Positions 8,193-17,138 of a DNA stretch of 59,220 bases are shown piece after piece. The translations under genes were made by a program, and so were the position numbers. The stretch spans positions 1-59,220 of the forward strand of contig NZ_SPQO01000028.1 in the NCBI RefSeq assembly GCF_004570325.1, in the 5' to 3' direction. Source of the DNA: Mycobacterium sp. PS03-16 (GTDB taxonomy: Bacteria; Actinomycetota; Actinomycetes; Mycobacteriales; Mycobacteriaceae). Below the pieces are notes generated by a model. That model was not told the DNA's origin. It did not search any database and saw only the letters and a program-made list of their open reading frames with translations. Numbering within the stretch: position 1 is the first letter of the stretch; each line of letters starts with the position of its first letter.

Positions 8193-8995
8193 GTCCGAAG
8201 GAACGCCGCGATCGCGCCTGCGGTGTCCTCCGGGGCGGACAGCTGCGGACAGTGTCCGTCGGTGTCGATGGTCACCAACCGGCAGCCCGGGACGTGTTCG
8301 GCCACGTACCGGCCCACTTCCCGCGGCGCGATCGCATCGTGGGCGCAGTCGATCACCAGCGTCGGCACCGCAACGCCGCCCAGGTCTGCGCGGTTGTCGG
8401 AGAGGAAGGTGGTGCGGGCGAAGACACGCGCACACTCCGGGTCGGTGCGGCAGAAGCTCTCGGTCAGTTCGGCCGCGAGCTCCGGGCGCTCGGGGGCGCC
8501 CATGATGACCGGCGCCATCGCGGCCGACCATCCCAGGTAGTTGCTGTCCAGCGACGCCAGCAACTCGTCGATGTCCGCCCGGGAGAACCCTCCCCGGTAG
8601 CCGTCGTCGTCGATGTAGCGCGGTGAGGGCGCCACTAGGACGAGTCCGGTGAAACGCTGCGGTTCCCGCGTGACGGCCAGGACGCCCATCATGGCGGCCA
8701 CCGAGTGCCCGACGAAGGTGACCTCACGCAGGTCGAGCTCGCGCACGATGTCGACGATGTCGTCGGCGTAGCCGTCCAGCGACGCGTACCGCTGCGGATC
8801 CCACGCCGCCGGGTCGGCGTTCCCCGAGCCGACATGGTCGAACAACACCACCCGGTGGGTGGCGGCCAGGGAAGCCGCGACCAGGCGCCAGAGGTTCTGG
8901 TCGCACCCGAAGCCGTGCGCCAGCATGACCACCGGACCATCGAGGGGACCGATGACGTTGACGTTGTTCCGCGTGCGGACATCGGTGACATCCAC
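8189..8995 (-). CDS. rsbQ: RsbQ-like alpha/beta hydrolase, activator of the RsbP-type phosphatase
   Basis: 268 residues, the length of Bacillus RsbQ (269). The signature HGFGCDQNLWR (~27-37), VGSGNAD and TLDGYAD-like ASLDGYADDI match the RsbQ/KAI2/D14 family closely. A full triad is present: Ser98 in GHSVAA, Asp220 in CAHDAIAP, His248 in DGHCPQLS. In Bacillus the hydrolase pocket is required to switch on RsbP, probably by producing or carrying a small ligand. Start is GTG 8995; AGGTGA lies 12 nt upstream, and CATACT-N6-GTG would also allow leaderless initiation. It follows the ECF sigma gene by 29 bp on the same strand. Confidence 0.88.
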   Translation of the reverse strand: MDVTDVRTRNNVNVIGPLDGPVVMLAHGFGCDQNLWRLVAASLAATHRVVLFDHVGSGNADPAAWDPQRYASLDGYADDIVDIVRELDLREVTFVGHSVAAMMGVLAVTREPQRFTGLVLVAPSPRYIDDDGYRGGFSRADIDELLASLDSNYLGWSAAMAPVIMGAPERPELAAELTESFCRTDPECARVFARTTFLSDNRADLGGVAVPTLVIDCAHDAIAPREVGRYVAEHVPGCRLVTIDTDGHCPQLSAPEDTAGAIAAFLRT

Positions 8996-9024
8996 TCGCG
9001 AAGTATGTCACCTGGTCTCGCCGG

Positions 9025-10182
9025 CTAGAAGTCCGTCCGATGCCGTAGCGCGGCCGCACGCATCGTGAGGTGGTTGCGCTCGGCGACGGTCTGCGCGTGC
9101 GCCGCGGCCGCGGCGTAGAGGTCTGCGGCAACGGCGAAGTCGTTCGCCTTCTCGTGCAGATAGGCCAGCGCCGCGGTGTGGCGCGGTAGTGCGGGGTCCA
9201 GGTCGGCCAGCGCCGCGAGCCCGGCGTGCGGGCCGTCGGCCTCGCCGAGCGCGACCGCGCGGTTGAGCCGCACCACCGGGCTGTCGGTGAGCCGGACGAG
9301 TTCGTCGTACCACTCCACGATCTGCACCCAGTCGGTCTCCTCGGCGCGCTGGGCGTCGGCGTGCAGCGCGGCGATCGCCGCCTGCGCCTGGTACTCGCCC
9401 AACCGGTCCCGGCCCAGCGCGGCCTGCAACACCGCGACGCCCTCGGCGATCAACTCACGCCGCCACAGGCGGCGGTCCTGCTCGACGAGCGGGACCAGAC
9501 TGCCGTCGGCGTGAGCGCGGGCCGGCCGCCGGGCGTGGTGGAGCAGGAACAGCGCGAGCAGTCCCGCGATCTCCGGGTCGTCGGAGATCGCGGCGAGCTG
9601 CCGGGCCAGCCGGATCGCCTCGGCGGCGAGGTCGACATCGCCGGTGTAGCCCTCGTTGAACACCAGGTAGAGCACCCTCAGCACCGTGCGCAGATCGCCG
9701 GGCCGGTTGAGCCGCGTCTGGCTGACCGTCCGTTTGGCGCGGCTGATCCGCTGCGCCATCGTCGATTCCGGCACCAGGTAGGCCTGCGCGATCTGGCGTG
9801 TGGTCAGGCCGCCGACCGCCCGCAGGGTCAGCGCGACGGCCGAGGCCGGGCTCAGGTCGGGATGCGCGCACAGGAAGTACAGCTGCAGGGTGTCGTCGAC
9901 CGTCTCCGTCGGTCCCGGCGCCGGCTCGTCGGACACCCGGCGCTCCCGGTCGCGGCGCGCCGCATCGGACCGACTGAGGTCGAGGAAGCGCCGCCAGGCC
10001 GTGGTGATCAGCCAGGCCCGCGGATCATCGGGGCGCTCGCGCGGCCACGCCTCGACCGCCCGGATCAACGCCTCCTGCACCGCGTCCTCGGCGGTCGGGA
10101 AGTCGGCGCCGCGCCGGACGAGGGCCGCCAGCACTCCGGGAATCAGCTCCCGCAGTCGGCCCTCGTCCACCGGCGCGCTCAT
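9025..10182 (-). CDS. ECF sigma factor, ECF42 type with C-terminal TPR-like extension
   Basis: 385 residues from ATG 10182. Region 2 includes FPTAEDAVQEALIRAVEAWP and DDPRAWLITTAWRRFLDLSR (~25-70); region 4 includes LTTRQIAQAYLVPESTMAQR (~135-155). The remaining ~210 residues are helical (LHADAQRAEETDWVQIVEWY, LYAAAAAHAQTVAERNHL), the long extension that defines ECF42. This group has no classical anti-sigma; activity is thought to depend on the extension and the partner DGPF protein. Its ATG overlaps the yciI stop by 4 bp (ATGA), giving coupled translation. Confidence 0.88.
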   Translation of the reverse strand: MSAPVDEGRLRELIPGVLAALVRRGADFPTAEDAVQEALIRAVEAWPRERPDDPRAWLITTAWRRFLDLSRSDAARRDRERRVSDEPAPGPTETVDDTLQLYFLCAHPDLSPASAVALTLRAVGGLTTRQIAQAYLVPESTMAQRISRAKRTVSQTRLNRPGDLRTVLRVLYLVFNEGYTGDVDLAAEAIRLARQLAAISDDPEIAGLLALFLLHHARRPARAHADGSLVPLVEQDRRLWRRELIAEGVAVLQAALGRDRLGEYQAQAAIAALHADAQRAEETDWVQIVEWYDELVRLTDSPVVRLNRAVALGEADGPHAGLAALADLDPALPRHTAALAYLHEKANDFAVAADLYAAAAAHAQTVAERNHLTMRAAALRHRTDF

Positions 10183-10586
10183 TCGTGGAACGTGTCCTGG
10201 GCGCCCATCACCGGCCGGACCTCGAGCCACTCGTGGATCGGCCGGCCACCGGCGCCGGGGGCGGCCGACAGCTCACCGGCCAGCTCCACGGCGCGCTCGT
10301 AGGAGTCCACGTCGATGATCATGAACCCGGCGATCAGGTCCTTGGTCTCCGCGAACGGTCCGTCGGTGACCGGCGGCCGGCCCGCCCCGTCATGGCGCAC
10401 CCACGCGCCGTCGGCGGACAGGGCCTGGCTGGTGACGAATTCGCCCGTGTCCTTGAGACGGTCCGCGAAGTCCTCCATGTACCTGATGTGCGCCTCGATC
10501 TCGGCGGGCGCCCACTGGTCCATCGGCACGTCGTTGACCGCCGCGGGCGCGCCCCGATAGTGCTTGAGCAGCAGGTACTTGGCCAT
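10179..10586 (-). CDS. YciI/DGPF-domain protein, partner of the ECF42 sigma factor
   Basis: 135 residues from ATG 10586, preceded by GAGGAGAACGAT. Contains the DGPF motif within VTDGPFAETKDLIAGFMIID (~73-92), which names the family. DGPF proteins are small dimeric ferredoxin-like proteins of uncertain activity and are the conserved genomic partners of ECF42 sigma factors. As first gene of the minus-strand run it probably carries the operon promoter in the 80-bp gap to prfC. Confidence 0.88.
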   Translation of the reverse strand: MAKYLLLKHYRGAPAAVNDVPMDQWAPAEIEAHIRYMEDFADRLKDTGEFVTSQALSADGAWVRHDGAGRPPVTDGPFAETKDLIAGFMIIDVDSYERAVELAGELSAAPGAGGRPIHEWLEVRPVMGAQDTFHE

Positions 10587-10666
10587 ATCGTTCTCCTCTC
10601 GGGTTCGCGACCCCAGTTGGTCGCTCACCCCGGGGACGGAGCTGCGGGCACGATCTCGACATCACG

Positions 10667-12301
10667 TCAGGTGTCGGTGGCATCCCCGGTCAGCGGCTCG
10701 AGCGTCAGGCCCTTGTGGTGGCGCACCACCATGTCCATCAGCCAGCGGTCGGTGAACAGCGCCAGCAGGGCGCCGTCGGTGCGTTCGAGCACCTCGACGC
10801 CCGACTGGGCGTTGAGCACGTCGACGTCGGCCGCGGTGGTCCGCCGCACGACGGTGTAGCGCAGCTTCTCGAGCGTGATCGTGGTGTTGAGCTCACCGGC
10901 CATCCGGTGGCTGGTGACCTCGAACTGCATGGGGCCGACGGCGGCGAGCACGGGTGCCTGTTCACCGCGGCGGTCCGACCGCAGCACCTGGATGACGCCC
11001 TCCTGCTCGAGCTGGGTGATGCCCCGCCGGAACGACTTGTGCTTGCTGGGGTCGGCGGCCCGGGCCACCGCGAAGTGCTCGGGCGCGAACTGCGGGATCG
11101 GGCTGAACTCGACGCGCGGACCGGTGTAGAGCGTGTCGCCGACCCGCAGCGCGGCGGCGTTCACCAGCCCGACCACATCACCGGGATAGGCCGTGTCGAT
11201 GGTGGCGCGCTGTTGGCCGAACACCGCCTGGGCGTACTTCGTGGCGAACGGCCGACCGGTCGGCGCGTGGGTGACGACGTCGCCGCGGTGGAACACGCCC
11301 GAACAGACCCGCGCATAGGCCAGCCGGTCGCGGTGGGCGCTGTCCATCCCGGCCTGCACCTTGAACACGAACGCGCTGAACTCTCCGTCCAGGTCGCGCG
11401 GGCGTCCGTCGACGTCGGGTTTGGCGGCCGGGGACGGCGCGTGCTGCACCAGGGTGTCGAGCAGCTGGTTCACCCCGAAGTTGAGCACCGCGGAGGTGAA
11501 CAGCACGGGAGTGCTGGCGCCCGCCAGGAACGTCTCGGTGTCGAAGTCGGCGCCGTCGGCGCTGAGCAGTTCGGACTCCTCGGCGGCACGGACCCAGTCC
11601 TCACCGGCCACGCGCAACGCCTCCTCGGCGTCGAGGTGCTCCTCGGGGGCGGCCTTCGCGCCACCGGCGGTGCGGGTGAAGCGGATGAACCGTCCGGTGC
11701 GCCGGTCCAGGACGCCGTGGAAGTCGCCGGCGATACCGACCGGCCAGGTCAGCGGCGTCGGACGCAGCCCGATGCGCTGGTCGATCTCGTCGAGCAGTTC
11801 GAGTGCGTCGCGGCCCGGGCGGTCCCACTTGTTGATCACCGTGATGATCGGGATGCCGCCCTGCCGGCACACCTGGAACAGCTTGAGCGTCTGCGGTTCC
11901 AGGCCCTTGGCGGCGTCGATCAGCATCACCGCGCAGTCGACGGCGGTGAGCACCCGGTAGGTGTCCTCGGAGAAGTCGGCGTGCCCGGGGGTGTCGAGCA
12001 GGTTGATCACGCGTTCGTCGCCGTCGGCGCCGTGGTAGGCGAACTGCAGCGCGGTCGAGGTGATGGAGATGCCGCGCGCCTTCTCCATGTCCATCCAGTC
12101 CGACACGGTGGATTTGCGGCCGGACTTGCCGTGGATGGCGCCGGCCTCGGCGATCACCCTGGCGTGCAGCGCCAACGCCTCGGTGAGCGTGGATTTTCCG
12201 GCGTCGGGGTGGCTGATCACGGCGAAGGTCCGTCGGCGGGCCGCCTCGGCGGTCACCCGCGACCCCGTCGCATTCGCCGGTGTCGCGAGATCAGAAGTCA
12301 T
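10667..12301 (-). CDS. prfC: Peptide chain release factor 3
   Basis: 544 residues, usual RF3 length. GTPase motifs: G1 SHPDAGKST (~30), G2 ARGISITS (~75), G3 DTPGHADFSEDTYR (~100), G4 NKWD (~157, in place of the common NKLD). Domains 2 and 3 follow (AGMDSAHRDRLAYARVCSG; SFRRGITQLEQEGVIQVLRS). RF3 is a ribosomal GTPase that removes RF1/RF2 after peptide release. Starts at ATG 12301 and is divergent from the GT87 gene. It is a housekeeping-type gene and shows no sign of transfer. Confidence 0.95.
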   Translation of the reverse strand: MTSDLATPANATGSRVTAEAARRRTFAVISHPDAGKSTLTEALALHARVIAEAGAIHGKSGRKSTVSDWMDMEKARGISITSTALQFAYHGADGDERVINLLDTPGHADFSEDTYRVLTAVDCAVMLIDAAKGLEPQTLKLFQVCRQGGIPIITVINKWDRPGRDALELLDEIDQRIGLRPTPLTWPVGIAGDFHGVLDRRTGRFIRFTRTAGGAKAAPEEHLDAEEALRVAGEDWVRAAEESELLSADGADFDTETFLAGASTPVLFTSAVLNFGVNQLLDTLVQHAPSPAAKPDVDGRPRDLDGEFSAFVFKVQAGMDSAHRDRLAYARVCSGVFHRGDVVTHAPTGRPFATKYAQAVFGQQRATIDTAYPGDVVGLVNAAALRVGDTLYTGPRVEFSPIPQFAPEHFAVARAADPSKHKSFRRGITQLEQEGVIQVLRSDRRGEQAPVLAAVGPMQFEVTSHRMAGELNTTITLEKLRYTVVRRTTAADVDVLNAQSGVEVLERTDGALLALFTDRWLMDMVVRHHKGLTLEPLTGDATDT

Positions 12302-12525
12302 GAGCCGTCGTGAACCGTTCGTCGAGGGAAAAAACGCCGCGCGTCCTGGAAGTAAGTACTCTTACGTGCCCGGAGTTTACCCGTCGCGTGGAGGTCGCTT
12401 CGCGGCCGTCACACCGCCCGATGCGTTCCGTCGCGACCCTACTCTGACGGGTGAATAGATTGAGCGGTTCGGGAATCGGGTATGGCGAACGTCTACGCCG
12501 GCCGGTAAGGGAGGACCCCCATGGC
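12302..12525. other. Divergent intergenic region prfC/GT87 with a small dyad
   Basis: 224 bp between the two start codons. It contains a 14-bp dyad GTAAG-TACT-CTTAC at 12352-12365, a possible regulatory element for prfC about 50 bp upstream of its ATG. On the GT87 side GGGAGGA at 12510-12516 serves as ribosome binding site, and a five-codon frame (ATG 12521 to TGA 12538) overlaps the GT87 start out of frame. No RNA gene or recognisable riboswitch seen. Confidence 0.35.
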
Positions 12526-13749
12526 ATGCGCCGCCTGACGACGCGCCGCCGTCACGCGCGGTGGCCGGTCGCGCTCTCGGCCTGCGCGGCGCTGTGCGGC
12601 GTGGTGGTGTCCGGTGTGCTGATCAAGCACACAGTCACCGGCTATCAGCTGGATCTGTCGGTGTTCCGCGATGCCGGCGCGGCGCTGCTCAACGGAGCGC
12701 CGCTGTACTCCGCGGACTTCCCGAGCACCTCGGGTTTCCGCTTCATCTATCCGCCGTTCGCGGCGGTGGTCTTCATCCCTCTGGCGTGGGTGCCGGCTCC
12801 GGTGACGCAGGTGCTCTGGGCCCTTCTCAATCTGGCGCTGGTCTGGTGGATCCTGCGGATCTGCCTCGACCGCCTGGGTCTCGGCCGGCCCGGCCGCCTG
12901 GCGCTGCTCGCCCTCGGACCCGCGCTGCTGCTGGAACCGGTGCGCACCACCTTCGGGTTCGGTCAGATCAACATCGTGCTCATGGCGCTGGTCGTCGCCG
13001 ACTGCCTCCGTGCGGTTCCGCGGCGGTTGCAGGGCGTGTGCCTGGGATTGGCCGCGGCCATCAAGCTCACGCCTGCCGGTCACGCACTCGTGCTGCTCGC
13101 GCGACGCGACACCGCGGCGGTGGTCAAGGCCGCGGCGGTCTTCGCCGCCACCATCGCACTGGGCTTCCTGGTTCGACCGGTCGATTCGCTGTGGTTCTGG
13201 CTCAGGGAGTTCTTCAAGGTCGACCGCGCGGGCGGCCACGAGTTCAGCCGCAACCAGGCACTCACCGGCGTGCTGACCAGATCGGGGCTCGACGGGTTCG
13301 TCAAGGACGTGATCTGGCTGACGCTCGCCCTTGTCATCGCCGCGACGGCGTACTGGGCCGCCCGACGGTTCGCCCACAGCGGGGAACCCGTCCTGGCATT
13401 GGGCGTGGTCGCCCTGGCCGTGCTGCTGGCCTCGCCGTTCGCGGTCAACCATCACTGGGTGTACTGCCTGCTGCTGGTCCCGCTGATCATCGCCGGTCAG
13501 TACCGGTCCTGGCGACCGGCCTTGGCCGTCGCGTTCGTCGCGTTCGGCATCGGCCCCCACTTCTTGCTGGAGAAGCTCGACGGGCTCCCGCGGTGGCAGA
13601 GTCTGGCGATGCAGATCGGCGGCAACGCTCAATCCCTCGCCGCGACGGGTCTCTTCATCGCAGCTGTGGTGGTCGCACGCCGGCGCGGGCGGGCGGAGGC
13701 GACGGTGGACGATCGCGTCCTTCGCGGGCTGGCGATGGACCGGACGTAG
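12526..13749 (+). CDS. GT87-family polyprenol-phosphate-mannose-dependent alpha-mannosyltransferase
   Basis: 407 residues with about 9-10 membrane helices. The first luminal loop carries LDLSVFRDAGAALLNGAPLY with the conserved Asp of GT-C enzymes, followed by FRFIYPPFAAVVFIPL, and a second motif FGFGQINIVLMALVV, all typical of GT87 (DUF2029). Mycobacterial members such as PimE and Rv2181 add alpha-1,2-mannose to phosphatidylinositol mannosides or lipomannan/LAM from polyprenyl-phosphate-mannose. Which linkage this one makes is not evident. The frame is open back to GTG 12451; ATG 12526 is preferred because the membrane domain begins soon after it. Confidence 0.82.
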   Translation: MRRLTTRRRHARWPVALSACAALCGVVVSGVLIKHTVTGYQLDLSVFRDAGAALLNGAPLYSADFPSTSGFRFIYPPFAAVVFIPLAWVPAPVTQVLWALLNLALVWWILRICLDRLGLGRPGRLALLALGPALLLEPVRTTFGFGQINIVLMALVVADCLRAVPRRLQGVCLGLAAAIKLTPAGHALVLLARRDTAAVVKAAAVFAATIALGFLVRPVDSLWFWLREFFKVDRAGGHEFSRNQALTGVLTRSGLDGFVKDVIWLTLALVIAATAYWAARRFAHSGEPVLALGVVALAVLLASPFAVNHHWVYCLLLVPLIIAGQYRSWRPALAVAFVAFGIGPHFLLEKLDGLPRWQSLAMQIGGNAQSLAATGLFIAAVVVARRRGRAEATVDDRVLRGLAMDRT

Positions 13750-13914
13750 GCGCCCACCCATCGGCGTGAGTTCCGCCACCGAAGTCGAACTCTTCCCTTC
13801 GGTAAGGGTAGTGTTCCGCGCGGCAGCATGCACCGCCCCGCGACATCTGCCCCCTACTTCCACCGACGGCCGGCCCATCCGGGCGCCGTCATGCTGCGAC
13901 GTGAACGGAGTCCC

Positions 13915-15447
13915 GTGGGCACACGTGCGGAATCAACCGGATCGACCGTGCGCGAAGCCGGCGATCCGAGCACGTCGGTCCGGGCGGCGCTGCGGTCGCC
14001 GCGGCGGCTGCGCACCGAGGTGCTCTCCGGCCTCGTCGTCGCGCTGGCCCTGATCCCGGAGGCGATCTCGTTCTCGATCATCGCCGGTGTCGATCCGAGT
14101 GTGGGCCTGTTCGCGTCGTTCACCATGGCCGTGACCATCGCGATCGTCGGCGGCCGACCCGCCATGATCTCGGCGGCGACCGGCGCGATCGCGCTCGTGA
14201 TCGCGCCGCTCGTGCGGGATCACGGCGTCAACTACCTCATCGCGGCGGTGATCCTCGCCGGGGCGTTCCAGATCGCGTTGAGCCTCTTCGGCGTCGCCCG
14301 GTTGATGCGGTTCATCCCCCGCAGCGTCATGGTGGGCTTCGTCAACGCGCTGGCCATCCTCATCTTCACCTCCCAGTTGCCGCACCTGCTGGGCGTGCCG
14401 TGGCTGGTGTATCCGCTGGTGGCGGCCGGCCTGCTGATCATGGTGTTCCTGCCGAAGCTCACCACGGCGGTCCCGGCGCCGCTGGTGGCCATCGTCCTGC
14501 TGACCATCGCCGCCGTGGCGATGCACCTCGATGTGCCGACGGTCTCCGATCAGGGCGAGTTGCCGTCGAGCCTGCCGAGCCTGATCTTCCCCGACGTCCC
14601 GTTCACCATGGAGACGTTCTCGATCATCGCCCCGTATGCGCTGGCGATGGCCCTGGTCGGCCTGCTCGAATCGCTGATGACCGCCAAGCTCGTCGACGAC
14701 ATCACCGACACCCACTCCGACAAGACCCGCGAAGGCTGGGGTCAGGGCGTGGCCAACGTGGTGACCGGGTTCTTCGGCGGTATGGGCGGCTGCGCGATGA
14801 TCGGCCAGACGATGATCAACGTGAAGGTCTCCGGTGCCCGCACCCGGATCTCGACGTTTCTGGCCGGCATGTTCCTACTGGCGCTGGTGGTCGGCCTCGG
14901 CGACATCGTCGGGCTCATCCCGATGGCGGCACTGGTCGCGGTCATGGTCATGGTGTCGGTCGCGACCATGGACTGGCACAGCATCGCCCCGGCCACCCTG
15001 CGCCGCATGCCGCGCAGCGAAACCCTGGTCATGGCCGTCACGGTGGTGGTGACGGTGGCCAGCCACAACCTGGCCTACGGGGTGATCGTGGGCGCGCTCA
15101 CCGCGATGGTGCTGTTCGCCCGCCGGGTCGCGCACCTGGTGACCGTCGAGAGAATCACGGAGGACCGGGACGGCACGATCGACCGCGTCGTGTACCGGGT
15201 CAGCGGCGCGCTGTTCTTCGCCTCGAGCAACGACCTGGTCTACCAGTTCGACTACACCGGCGACCCGTCCGTGGTGACCATCGACCTGTCCGACTCGCAC
15301 GTCTGGGACGCCTCCACGGTCGCGGCGCTCGACGCCATCACCACCAAGTACCAGGCGAAGGGCAAACGCGTCGAGATCACCGGACTCAACCGCGACTCCG
15401 CGGACCGCCACGATCGGCTCTCCGGACAGCTCGGCGCCGCGCACTGA
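13915..15447 (+). CDS. SulP-family anion transporter with C-terminal STAS domain
   Basis: About 510 residues. Membrane domain from ~30 with LSGLVVALALIPEAISFSII in TM1, VGGRPAMISAATGAIALVIA in TM3, and roughly 10-12 helices; residues ~420-500 form the STAS domain (VVTIDLSDSHVWDASTVAAL). SulP proteins carry sulfate, bicarbonate or dicarboxylates; the ligand cannot be told here. GTG 13915 follows CGGAG closely; ATG 13891 is an alternative. No carbonic anhydrase or sulfur genes are adjacent. Confidence 0.88.
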   Translation: MGTRAESTGSTVREAGDPSTSVRAALRSPRRLRTEVLSGLVVALALIPEAISFSIIAGVDPSVGLFASFTMAVTIAIVGGRPAMISAATGAIALVIAPLVRDHGVNYLIAAVILAGAFQIALSLFGVARLMRFIPRSVMVGFVNALAILIFTSQLPHLLGVPWLVYPLVAAGLLIMVFLPKLTTAVPAPLVAIVLLTIAAVAMHLDVPTVSDQGELPSSLPSLIFPDVPFTMETFSIIAPYALAMALVGLLESLMTAKLVDDITDTHSDKTREGWGQGVANVVTGFFGGMGGCAMIGQTMINVKVSGARTRISTFLAGMFLLALVVGLGDIVGLIPMAALVAVMVMVSVATMDWHSIAPATLRRMPRSETLVMAVTVVVTVASHNLAYGVIVGALTAMVLFARRVAHLVTVERITEDRDGTIDRVVYRVSGALFFASSNDLVYQFDYTGDPSVVTIDLSDSHVWDASTVAALDAITTKYQAKGKRVEITGLNRDSADRHDRLSGQLGAAH

Positions 15448-15560
15448 CGACCGCCGGGCGGCACGATTACCGCGGCCCCGTCCTGGGTATCAGCGCTTGG
15501 ACGCCGTTACATTTCTCTCGCGGAATGTCACGGCACCGATTCGAGATGAGGAGTCGCCCG

Positions 15561-15680
15561 ATGACATCGCAGGAACCCGCCAAGGACGCCGACGACGTGC
15601 TGACCACCCCGGCCACCCCCGGTGCGGAGGCGTTGCCGAGCACCGAGGGCGACGGGGACGACGAGACGTCAGCCGGCTGA
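15561..15680 (+). CDS. Small acidic protein of unknown function
   Basis: 39 residues from ATG 15561, with GAGGAG at about 15548-15553 upstream. The product is acidic and disordered-looking (QEPAKDADDV ... EGDGDDETSAG) with no signal or membrane segment. Support is the ribosome binding site, codon-position GC bias, and a gap in which nothing else is coded. Too short for a family assignment. Confidence 0.45.
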   Translation: MTSQEPAKDADDVLTTPATPGAEALPSTEGDGDDETSAG

Positions 15681-15778
15681 GCTCGTCGAGCGGGGCCGGT
15701 CAAGGAATTCGTCAGGCCGCGATGAGTACCGGCCGCGGGGGCGGTCCACTCCTGGACAACCGAGCCAGGGAGCAGAAC

Positions 15779-16048
15779 ATGGTCATCGTCGCCGGACATC
15801 TCACCGTCGACCCGGGGCAGCGCGGGGCCTACCTCGCCGGGTGCGTGGACGTCGTAGCCCAGGCCCGCCGGACCGCCGGATGCCTCGACTTCGCGATCTC
15901 GGCGGATCTCCTCGAGGCCGGACGCGTCAACGTCTACGAACGCTGGGAGTCGCCGGCGGCGCTCGCCGCCTTTCGCGGCAGCGGACCGGACGCCGAACAG
16001 AGCGCGGCGATGCTCACCGTGTCGGTCGAGGACTACGACGTCGCCTGA
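15779..16048 (+). CDS. Putative quinol monooxygenase (ABM domain)
   Basis: 89 residues. MVIVAGHLTVDPGQRGAYLA, TAGCLDFAISADL and VNVYERWESPAALAAFRGS match the dimeric ferredoxin-like antibiotic biosynthesis monooxygenase fold (YgiN-like). These cofactorless proteins oxidise quinols or polyketides, or act as heme- or ligand-binding dimers. AGGGAG at 15767-15772 fits the ATG at 15779. Confidence 0.78.
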   Translation: MVIVAGHLTVDPGQRGAYLAGCVDVVAQARRTAGCLDFAISADLLEAGRVNVYERWESPAALAAFRGSGPDAEQSAAMLTVSVEDYDVA

Positions 16049-16091
16049 CGCGTTCAGTACGCTGCCAGGACCGGTGAGCGAAGGAGCGGCG

Positions 16092-17123
16092 ATGGCGTGG
16101 CGGATGCCGGCGGAGACAGCCCCGCAGGAACGCGTGTGGATGGCGTTTCCCCGGGAGGGCTACACGCTGGGCGCCCCCCACGCCGAACGTGACGAGGGAT
16201 ACGCGGCGTGGACGGCCGTCGCGCAGGCGGTCTCGCGATTCGCGCCGGTCACGATGGTGGTCGATCCGAGCGAGACGGCCAGGGCCCGGCGCATGCTCGG
16301 ATCGGGCATCGAGACTCTCGATGCCCCGCTCGACGAGTTCTGGATGCGCGACATGGGCCCGACGTTCGTCGTCGACGACGACCGGCCCGGGGTGCTGGGC
16401 GCGGTGGACTGGATCTTCAACGGGTGGGGCGCGCCGGAGTGGGCGCAGTGGCGTCTGTCCGCGGAGATCGCCCGCGTGGTGGCCGCGCATCTCGGCGCCG
16501 AGCTCATCAGCTCGGTCCTGGTCAACGAGGGTGGCGGCATCCACGTCGACGGCGAAGGCACCGTATTGCTCACGGACACCGTGCAACTGGACCCGCATCG
16601 CAACCCGTACGCCGACCGCGCGCGGGTCGAGGCCGAGATGGCCCGGACTCTCGGCGCCGACCGGTCGATCTGGCTCTCCCGCGGGCTGACCCGTGACTAC
16701 GACGAGTTCGGCACCAAGGGTCACGTCGACATCGTCGCCACCTTCGCCGGCCCGGGCCGGGTGCTCCTGCACCAGCAGACCGACCCCGCCCACCCGGATC
16801 ACGCGGTGATGCAGGAGCTGCGGGCACGCCTCGCCGATGAGACCGATGCGGCCGGCCGGCGGCTGGAGATCATCGATCTGCCCGCCCCGGCCACTCTGCG
16901 CGACGACGACGGCTACGTCGACTGGAGCTACGTCAACCACCTCGTCGTCAACGACGGTGTGGTCGCCTGCGGCTTCGGTGAAGAGGCCGCCGACGCCCGC
17001 GCCCGGGCGATCCTCGCCGAGGCGTATCCCGGCCGTGAGGTGATCACGGTCGATGCGCGCCCGCTGTTCTCCCGCGGCGGCGGGATCCACTGCATCACCC
17101 AGCAGCAGCCCGTCACCGGGTGA
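16092..17123 (+). CDS. aguA: Agmatine deiminase (peptidylarginine deiminase superfamily)
   Basis: 343 residues from ATG 16092, 5 nt after AAGGAG. Key motifs: DEFWMRDMGPTFVVDD (~80), NEGGGIHVDGEG (~148), TKGHVDIVATF (His, ~212), and the C-terminal GGGIHCITQQQP with the nucleophilic Cys (~331). The enzyme converts agmatine to N-carbamoylputrescine and ammonia. No partner N-carbamoylputrescine amidase gene is next to it, so the pathway step that follows must be encoded elsewhere. Confidence 0.92.
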   Translation: MAWRMPAETAPQERVWMAFPREGYTLGAPHAERDEGYAAWTAVAQAVSRFAPVTMVVDPSETARARRMLGSGIETLDAPLDEFWMRDMGPTFVVDDDRPGVLGAVDWIFNGWGAPEWAQWRLSAEIARVVAAHLGAELISSVLVNEGGGIHVDGEGTVLLTDTVQLDPHRNPYADRARVEAEMARTLGADRSIWLSRGLTRDYDEFGTKGHVDIVATFAGPGRVLLHQQTDPAHPDHAVMQELRARLADETDAAGRRLEIIDLPAPATLRDDDGYVDWSYVNHLVVNDGVVACGFGEEAADARARAILAEAYPGREVITVDARPLFSRGGGIHCITQQQPVTG

Positions 17124-17138
17124 GCCGGGCCCGCGCCG

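Noticed and set aside
8189..8995. Plant-like strigolactone/karrikin receptor reading of the RsbQ-like protein
   Set aside because: D14/KAI2 belong to the same fold family, but the adjacent PAS-phosphatase makes the bacterial RsbQ role the simpler explanation.
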